NCBI GenBank assembly: GCA_910575255.1
Contig: CAJTEM010000011.1
Span: 62,001 to 126,000 of the forward strand
Length of the DNA stretch: 64,000 nt
Direction: 5' to 3'
Source: Lachnospiraceae bacterium
GTDB taxonomy: Bacteria; Bacillota; Clostridia; Lachnospirales; Lachnospiraceae
Shown piece after piece: positions 36,192 through 43,303 of the stretch. The translations under genes were made by a program, and so were the position numbers. The number at the start of each line of letters is the position of its first letter. Position 1 is the first letter of the stretch. The notes beneath the pieces were generated by a model. It searched no databases. It was not told the DNA's origin and saw only the letters and a list, made by a program, of their open reading frames with translations.

Positions 36192-36262
36192 TGACATTGC
36201 TTGTGAACAGTAACAAAGGATGATCAGGAAAAGAGCGGTCAGTTAGGGGGAAGAGGAGAGAT

Positions 36263-37072
36263 ATGATTTCACGAAGAAAAGGGGCAGCGGCAGGTCTGAT
36301 GGCAGGGGTTCTGGCGGTAATGCCGGTGATGGGAAGCAGGGTAATGGCGGCGCCGGTGATTAATAGCGGGGAAGCTGACGCCCAAAGCTCTCATATGGCC
36401 GGACCTGGTCAGGAGGAGACCGTTCGTCCGGAGCGTTTTGTGCTGCCGGCCGGGGCACGGGTGCTGGTGGTAGTGGAGGGGACGGGGGGAAGCAGCTGCC
36501 AGGTATCGGTCTATGAACGGGAGACGGAAGGGAGCGCTGCCTGGAGCCTTAAGATGAGCACGCCAGGATATCTGGGACATAATGGTATGAGTAATCACCG
36601 CACCATGGGAGATATGACAACTCCTATCGGAGTGTTTCAGTTGAATACTCCCTTTGGACAGGCAGATCCGCTGCCTGGATTTCCGGAGGATTATGTCAAA
36701 GTGACAGAGAGCTATGTGTGGGAGTCCAGGACGAACCGTCTGACAGAGGCCAGCGAGGAGGACGGCGAGCGTGTGGGGACAAAGGGATATGCCGGGCATT
36801 ATGACTATGTACTGGACAGTGGTTATAACAGAAATGCGATAGAAGGAAAAGGGGCGGCTTTGTTTCTGCATTGCTCGGTGGAGGGAGGAAGCGGATCCTC
36901 TGGCTGTGTGGCGATTCCGAAGGAACGGATGGCAGAGGTAATGCGCCTCTATGGAACCTATGGCAGGGCCTGCTATATTGCGCAGGCACCGAAGGGAACC
37001 TTTTCTCAGATCTATGATTCCTACGGGACGAATCAGGGATTGTCACCGGACGGGGACTTTGAAAGGAATTAG
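36263..37072 (+). CDS. Secreted L,D-transpeptidase family (YkuD-like) protein
   Basis: Probable peptidoglycan cross-linking or modifying enzyme acting outside the membrane. The 269-residue protein has a signal peptide (about 1-30, hydrophobic AGLMAGVLAVMPVMGSRVMA) and a catalytic domain (about 65-250) with the family motif HCSVEGGSGSSGCVAIP, whose Cys (about residue 219) is the nucleophile and whose upstream His is in FLHC. Substrate-loop sequence MTTPIGVFQLN also fits. GAGGAGAGAT precedes ATG 36263. It is 3 bases upstream of mscL. Confidence 0.85.
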   Translation: MISRRKGAAAGLMAGVLAVMPVMGSRVMAAPVINSGEADAQSSHMAGPGQEETVRPERFVLPAGARVLVVVEGTGGSSCQVSVYERETEGSAAWSLKMSTPGYLGHNGMSNHRTMGDMTTPIGVFQLNTPFGQADPLPGFPEDYVKVTESYVWESRTNRLTEASEEDGERVGTKGYAGHYDYVLDSGYNRNAIEGKGAALFLHCSVEGGSGSSGCVAIPKERMAEVMRLYGTYGRACYIAQAPKGTFSQIYDSYGTNQGLSPDGDFERN

Positions 37073-37075
37073 TGT

Positions 37076-37486
37076 ATGAAGAAGTTTATCGAAGAATTTC
37101 GGGCATTTGCCCTGCGGGGAAATGTAATGGATATGGCGGTCGGTGTGATCATCGGAGGTGCGTTTTCCGGGATTGTCACCTCATTGACCGACAATTTCAT
37201 CAATCCGGTCTTGAATGTCTGTACCGGGCATGCGACCTATACGCTGCAGGATGCGGCGGGGTTTGTGTCGGCTTTTGTATCATCGGTTGTGAACTTTATT
37301 ATCATGGCCTTTATCCTGTTCTGCCTGATGAAGCTGGTGAACCGGGCAGCTGGCCTGGGAAAGAAAAAGGAGGAAAAGCCGGCGGCGCCGACGACAAAGA
37401 TCTGTCCTTTTTGCAAGAGCGAGATTCCTCTGGCTGCCACCCGCTGTGCTCATTGCACTTCCGAGCTGCCGAAGGAGGAGAACTGA
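37076..37486 (+). CDS. mscL: Large-conductance mechanosensitive channel MscL with zinc-ribbon tail
   Basis: Emergency osmotic-release channel. The 136-residue protein begins KKFIEEFRAFALRGNVMDMA, with two membrane helices (about 18-42 and 68-90), as in MscL. The C-terminus carries CPFCKSEIPLAATRCAHC (two CxxC pairs), a zinc-ribbon-like addition after a Lys-rich linker; classical MscL ends near the helix bundle. It starts 3 bases after the transpeptidase stop, so it is likely translated from the same mRNA. Confidence 0.93.
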   Translation: MKKFIEEFRAFALRGNVMDMAVGVIIGGAFSGIVTSLTDNFINPVLNVCTGHATYTLQDAAGFVSAFVSSVVNFIIMAFILFCLMKLVNRAAGLGKKKEEKPAAPTTKICPFCKSEIPLAATRCAHCTSELPKEEN

Positions 37487-37565
37487 TTCCTGTGAGGTGT
37501 GCACCGACCGAAGCGGAGAGCAGACCACATACCCCGCTGCTCTGCAGCGCACAGCAAGCCTGATG

Positions 37566-37590
37566 CCCCGTTGCTTGCAGCGGGGTTGTT
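37566..37590 (+). terminator. Probable terminator after mscL
   Basis: CCCCGTTGC (37566-37574), TT, GCAGCGGGG (37577-37585) forms a 9-bp stem with one wobble, then TTGTT. The T-run is imperfect. Confidence 0.55.
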
Positions 37591-37608
37591 GACTGAAAGA
37601 CGGAGTTA

Positions 37609-39231
37609 ATGATGAAAAGACGAAATTGCTATCAAAGATCAGGAGTATTTCTGGCAGCAGTGCTGATTCTGACAACTGTTTTTTGCGTGGTATCAGAGGC
37701 AGCAGTGCCGGGAAAGCTGAAATCCGTGACTTATGTGTCGGATGCCTGGGTGATTAACTTCTGGAATACAGAGAGCGACCATATGGAGGAGGAGCTGGCG
37801 CAGATTGCTGCGGATGGATTCAACAGCATTGTGCTGGCGGTCCCCTGGCGGGAATTTCAGCCAGAGACAGCGCCGGTTTCTTATAACAGCTACGCATTTG
37901 CGAAGCTGGATCGGGTGATGCAGGCGGCGCAGGCGCAGGGATTGGGTGTGAGATTGAGAGTCAGCTATACCTGGGATCATTATGAGCGGGAGCAGCCCAC
38001 AATGCGTTTCCGGAGAATGATGAAGGATGAGAAACTGCGTTCTGCCTGGTTGGAATATGTGGGAAAGCTGTATCAGTCAGTGTGCGGGTATGATAATTTC
38101 TGCGGAGGGTTTATTACCTGGGAGGATTTCTGGAATTATATGGAGGACGCTCCCGGATTATATACCGGGAGAACCGCCGGGGTGAAAGAGGCAGAGCAGA
38201 TTGGCTTCCAGGAATATCTTAAAAAGCATTACACCCTGGCGGAGGTTCAGGAGTATTTTGGGCCGAAGGAGAGAATCAGGGATTATACCTCGGTGGGAAT
38301 TCCCGGAAGAAACAGTCCGGCTTATCTGCTGTTTTACGAGTTTTACGATGAATACCTGATGGAGCTTTTGAATGAGGCGCAGCAGGTGTTTCCGGATCTG
38401 TCCATGGAGGTGCGTCTGGATGTGGATCCGGTCAAAGGCCGGGATGGATCGGATGTGGGAGCAGAGCACTTTAAGACCTTTCCGTGCGGGGAAGCATCGT
38501 ACACGGCTTTGATGTACAGTGTTTCTATGGGACAGAAGGCGGGGAGTCTGATCACGGCAGCGGAAGCAGTGGCCATGACTGTGGAGCAGCTGCAATTGGT
38601 GAAGGCGCATAACGGAGGAAAGCCGATCTATATCGATCAGCTTCTTTATACGGACAGTACGCCGGGGTTTGAACAGAATGCCCGTCTGCGCCAGGAGGAG
38701 CTTGGCGATTATCTGATCATGCTTCCGGAAGTGCTAGACAGCTATACGAATGGCTATGCGGTCTGGAGCTACCGCAATTATGCGAATAATCCGGTGTACA
38801 ACTGCCAGTTTGCCTTAGGAGATCGGGGATGGGAGACCAGCCGCACCAGAATCGTACAGCGAGGGGGCAGCAGTCAGGCCCGTATCCAGGCAAACGGAAG
38901 CCTCTCCCAGGAGATCGGACACTGGATATCAGGAAAGACCAGGTATGACAATCATGTACGGTTTACGGCAGACAGTGAAAGGCCGGTATGGGTATCAGTG
39001 AGATTGGGCTATCGGACAGAGGAGGTTCTGGTAGACGGAGAGATGCAGTTTGACCTGAATTTCGGGCCGACAGAATATGATCTGGTAGAATTCCGTGCCC
39101 GGGACGAGGTGTATCTGGATAATATCTGTGTGTATAATTTTGTTCAGGACGGACAGGTGTATGATCTGGACGGAAACGCTCTTTCCTGTCTGGACGGACT
39201 GCGGACGCTGAACCGGCTGTTTGGTGAATGA
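37609..39231 (+). CDS. Secreted TIM-barrel glycosidase-like protein
   Basis: A 540-residue exported protein with a signal peptide (about 1-32, ending VVSEA). The segment from 40 to about 390 has repeated features of GH-A-type barrels: NSIVLAVPWREFQPE near 60, FCGGFITWEDFWNYME near 165 and YANNPVYNCQ-type loops later. ITWEDFW and the downstream YIDQLLY may be the acid/base and nucleophile regions. The last 140 residues look like a beta-sandwich module. It resembles glycoside hydrolase/cellulase-like extracellular enzymes but I cannot fix the family. It starts at ATG 37609 (ATG 37612 next). Single gene. Confidence 0.65.
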   Translation: MMKRRNCYQRSGVFLAAVLILTTVFCVVSEAAVPGKLKSVTYVSDAWVINFWNTESDHMEEELAQIAADGFNSIVLAVPWREFQPETAPVSYNSYAFAKLDRVMQAAQAQGLGVRLRVSYTWDHYEREQPTMRFRRMMKDEKLRSAWLEYVGKLYQSVCGYDNFCGGFITWEDFWNYMEDAPGLYTGRTAGVKEAEQIGFQEYLKKHYTLAEVQEYFGPKERIRDYTSVGIPGRNSPAYLLFYEFYDEYLMELLNEAQQVFPDLSMEVRLDVDPVKGRDGSDVGAEHFKTFPCGEASYTALMYSVSMGQKAGSLITAAEAVAMTVEQLQLVKAHNGGKPIYIDQLLYTDSTPGFEQNARLRQEELGDYLIMLPEVLDSYTNGYAVWSYRNYANNPVYNCQFALGDRGWETSRTRIVQRGGSSQARIQANGSLSQEIGHWISGKTRYDNHVRFTADSERPVWVSVRLGYRTEEVLVDGEMQFDLNFGPTEYDLVEFRARDEVYLDNICVYNFVQDGQVYDLDGNALSCLDGLRTLNRLFGE

Positions 39232-39366
39232 GATTCATGTATAGATTTTAAAAATTAAATGCATACTAACCTTGATATTGGATGATATCGATTTTTGCCT
39301 GGATACATTGGCCGGGAATGGCCGGTGTTCCATCATTTCATCTTATGAAGGAGGTATGCATTTATT

Positions 39367-39681
39367 ATGACAAAGCTGGATTGTACGGTAACAAACTGTC
39401 TGCATAATGCAGATAACTGCTGCTGCAAGCAGGCAATCATTGTGGATGGCCATGGGGCAAAGGAGCGGGAAGGCACCTGCTGCGGCAGTTTTGACGAGAA
39501 CAAGGAGGGAGCCTTTAAAAATATTTTTAAGACTCCTGAAAGCCGCCTGGAGGTGGACTGCGAGGCAGTGAACTGCATTTATAATGAAGGACGTCACTGC
39601 CAGGCCGAGCATATTGATGTGTGCGGCGACGGCGCCAGCCGGGCGGAGCATACCCAGTGTGCAACCTTTACCGTGCGCTGA
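39367..39681 (+). CDS. DUF1540 double-domain cysteine-rich protein
   Basis: A 104-residue protein with two DUF1540 units: LDCTVTNCLHNADNCCCKQ (about 4-40) and VDCEAVNCIYNEGRHCQAE (about 62-100), each with four to six Cys that could bind metal. Function unknown; such proteins are common in Clostridia. GAAGGAGG lies 11 bases upstream of the ATG. It is convergent with the NSS transporter gene. Confidence 0.85.
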   Translation: MTKLDCTVTNCLHNADNCCCKQAIIVDGHGAKEREGTCCGSFDENKEGAFKNIFKTPESRLEVDCEAVNCIYNEGRHCQAEHIDVCGDGASRAEHTQCATFTVR

Positions 39682-39688
39682 AAGCGCC

Positions 39689-39710
39689 CCGGAAGCCAAT
39701 GCGCTTCCGG
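39689..39710. terminator. Possible hairpin between convergent genes
   Basis: CCGGAAGC, CAATGC, GCTTCCGG (8-bp stem) just after the DUF1540 gene and before the end of the NSS gene on the other strand. It lacks a T-run on either side, so its action as a terminator is doubtful. Confidence 0.4.
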
Positions 39711-39762
39711 TACATAGCAGATTCCTGCTGCAAAGTCAGGAGCTTCGTGCTGCTTTTTCTTT

Positions 39763-41091
39763 TTACGGAAATATGGTCTGGTAAATGCTGAAAAATCCGG
39801 TGAAAGAAACGATAATGACCATAATGGGGGTCACAAACCGGATCAAAAAGAGCCATGCACCGGCAAAGGGAAATGGCACGTCATTCAGGCGGATCTCATC
39901 GATCAGCAGAGCAGGGTTCCATTTCCAGCCGATGTAATAGCACATGAAGATGCCGCCAAACGGCAGGAAGATATTGTCAGTGAGCATGCATACAAAGTCA
40001 AAGATATTGTAATTGAGAATGGAAATCCCGGCCAGCGGGCCAAATGACAGGGAGCTGGGGATTCCGATAAGGAAGATGGCAACGGACAGGAGGACAACTG
40101 CTTTTCTGCGGCTCCAGTGCCAGCTGCCGATCACAAAGGAGACGGATACCTCGAGGAGGGCCACTGCGCTGGTCAGGGCCGCGAAAAGCACCAGCAAAAA
40201 GAACAGGGCTGCGAAGAGGGGGCCTCCGGCCATGGCGGAGAATACCTCAGGCAGGGTAACGAATATCAACCCGGGTCCTGAGGCCGGTTCCAGCCCGCAG
40301 GCGAATACAGCGGGAAAGATGGCAATCCCGGCCAGTACTGCCATACAGGTATCCAGCACAGCGATCTGAATGCAGCCTTTGGGAATGCTCACATCCTTAT
40401 GCAGATAGCTGCCGTAGGTGATGGTAATGCCCATACACAGACTCAGGGAATAGAAGACCTGTCCCAGAGCGGCGCTGACAGAATGGATGCTGAAGTCATC
40501 CAGCTTTGGCGTAAGGACAAAGGACAGCCCGGCGGCAGCGCCCGGCAGGGTGAGTCCGCGCACAATGATAATCAGCAGAATCACAAAAAGAGCGGGCATC
40601 ATGAATTTGCTCGTTTTTTCAATGCCGCTGACACCGAAATAGCAGATCAGGGCAGTGGAAAGCATAAAAAGAAAGAACCAGATGAGAGGCTCTGTCGGAT
40701 GACCGATGAAGGCGGAAAAATCCTCTGGCGCCCGTGCGGTAAGGGTATAGCTGAAGAAATATTTGATAATCCAGCCGCCGATCACTGCATAGTAGGACAG
40801 GATAAAGAAGGCTGCCAGAACGCCGAAATAACCGACGATCCGTGCATGCGGATGGACGCTGTCATAGGCCAGAACCGGATTATGGCCGGTCTTGCGCCCC
40901 AGCGACATCTCGGTGATCATGACCGGAATGCCCAGAAGCCCGATAAAGATCAGATAGGCAGCCAGAAAAGGAAAGCCGCCGTTGCGTCCCATGAGATAGG
41001 GAAATTTCCATAGATTGCCGAGGCCGATCGCGGCGCCGGCGGTTGCGAGAATGAAGCCCATTTTACTGGCCCATTTGTTGGTCGATTTCAT
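39763..41091 (-). CDS. Neurotransmitter:sodium symporter (NSS) family transporter
   Basis: Sodium-coupled amino-acid-type transporter of the LeuT fold. The 442-residue protein has about eleven membrane segments and the family start FILATAGAAIGLGNLWKFPY (sodium and substrate-binding helix 1). The substrate is not readable. The short C-terminus fits the eleven-helix MhsT type. It is last in a probable operon with the Rrf2 regulator and tcdA (22-base gap). Confidence 0.93.
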   Translation of the reverse strand: MKSTNKWASKMGFILATAGAAIGLGNLWKFPYLMGRNGGFPFLAAYLIFIGLLGIPVMITEMSLGRKTGHNPVLAYDSVHPHARIVGYFGVLAAFFILSYYAVIGGWIIKYFFSYTLTARAPEDFSAFIGHPTEPLIWFFLFMLSTALICYFGVSGIEKTSKFMMPALFVILLIIIVRGLTLPGAAAGLSFVLTPKLDDFSIHSVSAALGQVFYSLSLCMGITITYGSYLHKDVSIPKGCIQIAVLDTCMAVLAGIAIFPAVFACGLEPASGPGLIFVTLPEVFSAMAGGPLFAALFFLLVLFAALTSAVALLEVSVSFVIGSWHWSRRKAVVLLSVAIFLIGIPSSLSFGPLAGISILNYNIFDFVCMLTDNIFLPFGGIFMCYYIGWKWNPALLIDEIRLNDVPFPFAGAWLFLIRFVTPIMVIIVSFTGFFSIYQTIFP

Positions 41092-41113
41092 ACGATTCCC
41101 CCTTGTAAAAATA

Positions 41114-41830
41114 TTATGAGATATTCAGAATTTCCCTTACGGCCTCACCGGCGATCAAAAGCCCGGCCACCGGAGGAACAAAGGAAATGCTTCCCGGTAT
41201 CTGACGCCGGCTGCTCTCCTCATCGGATGAGGGAGACGGCGGAATCGGTATCTCCTTAGAGTACAGAACCTTGAGACGGTCAATGCCCATCTTTTTTAAT
41301 TCCCGCCGCATGACACGGCACAGGGGACAGACCGAGGTCTGAGAGATGTCGGTGATTTCAAAGCTCTCTCCGTGAAGCTTGTTGCCGGTTCCCATGGAAG
41401 AGATCAGCGGGATCTTCTGCTCATGGGCATAGCGGACAATCGCCAGCTTGGCGGAGACCGTGTCGATGGCATCAATGATATAATCGACATGGCCGATGGT
41501 ATGCATCAAAGCATTCAGATTATCCGGCAGTACGAAGACTTCGCAGGTATCTACCCGGGCAGCCGGATGGATATCCAGAATCCGTTCTTTCATAATCCGG
41601 GTCTTAAGCTGTCCGAGGGTGCTGTGGGCTGCAATGCTTTGGCGGTTGATATTTGTCAGGGAAACTCTGTCATTGTCTATCAGCACGAGGTGTCCGATCC
41701 CGCATCGGGCCAATGCCTCAATACAATGGGAGCCGACACCTCCCACACCGAATACGGCGATGGTGGTGCCGGCCAGCTGCTGCTGTCTGTCGGTTCCGAT
41801 TAACCGTTCTGTTCTGGAAAATTCATTCAT
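41114..41830 (-). CDS. tcdA: tRNA threonylcarbamoyladenosine dehydratase (TcdA/CsdL, ThiF fold)
   Basis: ATP-dependent cyclisation of t6A at position 37 of tRNAs. The 238-residue protein has the E1-like Rossmann nucleotide site VFGVGGVGSHCIEALARCGI, DNDRVSLTNINRQ, IDAIDTVSAKLAIV and two Cys pairs (CPLC). It is slightly short at the C-terminus relative to E. coli. It sits between the Rrf2 gene and the NSS transporter on the minus strand. Confidence 0.9.
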   Translation of the reverse strand: MNEFSRTERLIGTDRQQQLAGTTIAVFGVGGVGSHCIEALARCGIGHLVLIDNDRVSLTNINRQSIAAHSTLGQLKTRIMKERILDIHPAARVDTCEVFVLPDNLNALMHTIGHVDYIIDAIDTVSAKLAIVRYAHEQKIPLISSMGTGNKLHGESFEITDISQTSVCPLCRVMRRELKKMGIDRLKVLYSKEIPIPPSPSSDEESSRRQIPGSISFVPPVAGLLIAGEAVREILNIS

Positions 41831-41869
41831 GAATATTCACTGCTCCTTGGGTCATCTTGTCGGTAATGT

Positions 41870-42301
41870 TTACATCAGGTGGTCATTGGGGCGTTTTTTC
41901 TGCTCTTCGATCAGATCTGCCAGGGTTACGTTATCTACGACCTGGTTGATGGCATCACGCAACTGCTTCCAGACAGTCAGAGCCGCACAATAGGAAGCGC
42001 GTTCACACTGGTTGATGTCATCATCCAGACAGGCGACCGGAGAAAGGCTGCCTTCGGTCTGGCGGAGAATCATGCCTACCGTGTACTCCTCCGGCTTTCG
42101 GGTCAGCATATAGCCGCCCTGGGCGCCTCGGCTGCTGCGGACGTATCCCGCACGATGCAGCAGGGTTACGATCTGTTCCAGATACTTGTCGGAGATACCC
42201 TGTCGAATAGCCACCTGGCTGATCTTTGTGCATTGATCCAGGTTCAAACCAAACTCAATCATCATGCGAAGGGCATACCGCCCTTTGGTAGAAATCTTCA
42301 T
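41870..42301 (-). CDS. Rrf2 family transcriptional regulator with three cysteines
   Basis: Small winged-helix repressor of 143 residues: KISTKGRYALRMMIEFGLNL, the recognition region GISDKYLEQIVTLLHRAGYV and wing SSRGAQGGYML. C-terminal CLDDDINQCERASYC carries three Cys in a spacing like IscR-type iron-sulfur ligands. ATG 42301 is chosen because GGAGCGTGGAAGT precedes it; an upstream in-frame start at 42322 adds seven residues. It heads a minus-strand operon with tcdA and the NSS gene and may regulate its own promoter. Confidence 0.9.
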   Translation of the reverse strand: MKISTKGRYALRMMIEFGLNLDQCTKISQVAIRQGISDKYLEQIVTLLHRAGYVRSSRGAQGGYMLTRKPEEYTVGMILRQTEGSLSPVACLDDDINQCERASYCAALTVWKQLRDAINQVVDNVTLADLIEEQKKRPNDHLM

Positions 42302-42446
42302 ACTTCCACGCTCCTTATCCATCAGGCAAGTTCATGTGGCAGCCGCCGGCAGGTGTCAAGCCATTCCTGCCGCATGCGAATCAGCAAAACAGCGTTTCGG
42401 TTTCAAAAATGACGACATAGAGATGCTGTTGAGTTGATTCGTTACT

Positions 42447-42478
42447 ATTATTGTACAAAATAATCGGGCAAAAGTAAA
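42447..42478 (-). promoter_or_regulatory. Promoter and possible operator of the Rrf2-tcdA-NSS operon
   Basis: On the minus strand TTTACT (42473-42478), 17 bases, TACAAT (42450-42455). The -10 box lies inside the inverted repeat ATTATT-GTACAA-AATAAT (42447-42464), a plausible site for autoregulation by the Rrf2 protein. Leader of about 145 bases. Confidence 0.6.
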
Positions 42479-42537
42479 TAGGCACTATTGCCGAATGAGA
42501 GGGAAATAAGGTATAATTGTTACTGTTCACGGGTCAA

Positions 42538-42883
42538 TGTCATTTAGTTAAGTTTTACCAGAAGGTACGCCTTGGAAAAGAGGTGGGAGGCGGCCAGAAA
42601 TGGTCTGCTGCTTTTTCCGGTTTCGAGATTCACAGAAAACCTGCCACTGGCAGCTTTTCTGCGTGCTAAGGCAAAGAATTCCTAAAATCCCTGATTTTTG
42701 CTAAAAGCGAAACAAAAATCCCCAAACTCGCTTCGCTCAGACAGAGTGGATTTTTGTTTCAACGCAAAACTCAGGAATTTAAGGACTTCTAAATCTCTGC
42801 AAAGTCAAAATCTGCAGACTATTTCTGGCCGCCTCCCACCTCTTTTCCAAGGCTGAATATTCTCAGAATTTAACTAAATGACA
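42538..42883 (+). repeat. Long foldback repeat, copy C (with a nested hairpin insert)
   Basis: It runs from TGTCATTTAGTTAA (42538) to TTAACTAAATGACA (42883). The arms starting GCCTTGGAAAAGAGGTGGGA (42570) pair with the 3' arm ending at 42853; the outer ~40 bp are perfect, with mismatches only near the inner end. The full core with the CTCGCTTCGCTCAGAC apex is present. Copy C alone carries an extra ~45-bp stretch with its own hairpin AGAAAACCTGCC/GGCAGCTTTTCT (about 42635-42663). It is preceded by the boundary GTTACTGTTCAC (42519-42530). Confidence 0.92.
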
Positions 42884-43145
42884 TTGGTTCACGGGTTCCG
42901 GGAGGTACGCCAGGGAAGAGGGGAGAAACGCGGCCGGAAATGGTCTGCTGTTTTTCCGGTTTCGAGATCAAGAATTCCTAAAATCCACAAACTCGCTTCT
43001 CTCAGACAGTGTGGATTTTCGTTTCAACGCAAAACTCAGTGATTCAAGGACTTCTGAATCTTTGCAAAGTCAAAAGCAGCAGACCATTTCCGGCCGCGTT
43101 TCTCCCCTCTTCCCTGGCTGTGTTTCTCGTTTCCTTAACTAACTA
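42880..43145 (+). repeat. Long foldback repeat, copy D (tandem with copy C)
   Basis: Head-to-tail with copy C, sharing TGACATTG at the junction. The arms 42909-42955 and 43072-43118 pair over 47 bp with a single T-G mismatch. Their sequence (GCCAGGGAAGAGGGGAGAAA) differs from copy C's arms. The apex module is present, but the first AATCCCTGATTTTTG half is missing. It ends in TTAACTAACTATC, then TTGACA. Confidence 0.92.
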
Positions 43146-43156
43146 TCTCTTGACAG

Positions 43157-43215
43157 CCTTGCCTAATTTCCGGTGAATCAATCATCTGCTATTGATTCAG
43201 CGAAATTTAACAATG
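43157..43215. repeat. Short relative of the 260-bp terminal-repeat element
   Basis: CCTAATTTCCGGTGAATCAA and its imperfect mirror TTGATTCAGCGAAATTTAAC (loop around 43185) copy the terminal repeat of the 8563 element, including a terminal TGTACTA. So the two intergenic repeat types lie next to one another here. The family boundary motif GTGAACAGTAA follows at 43232-43242. Confidence 0.6.
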
Positions 43216-43303
43216 ATGTACTATGATAATTGTGAACAGTAAGGTATACTTGGTTGGAAAAGAGAGGGTGGCGGCCGGGAGAGGACGCAGAAGGGAGAAA
43301 AAG

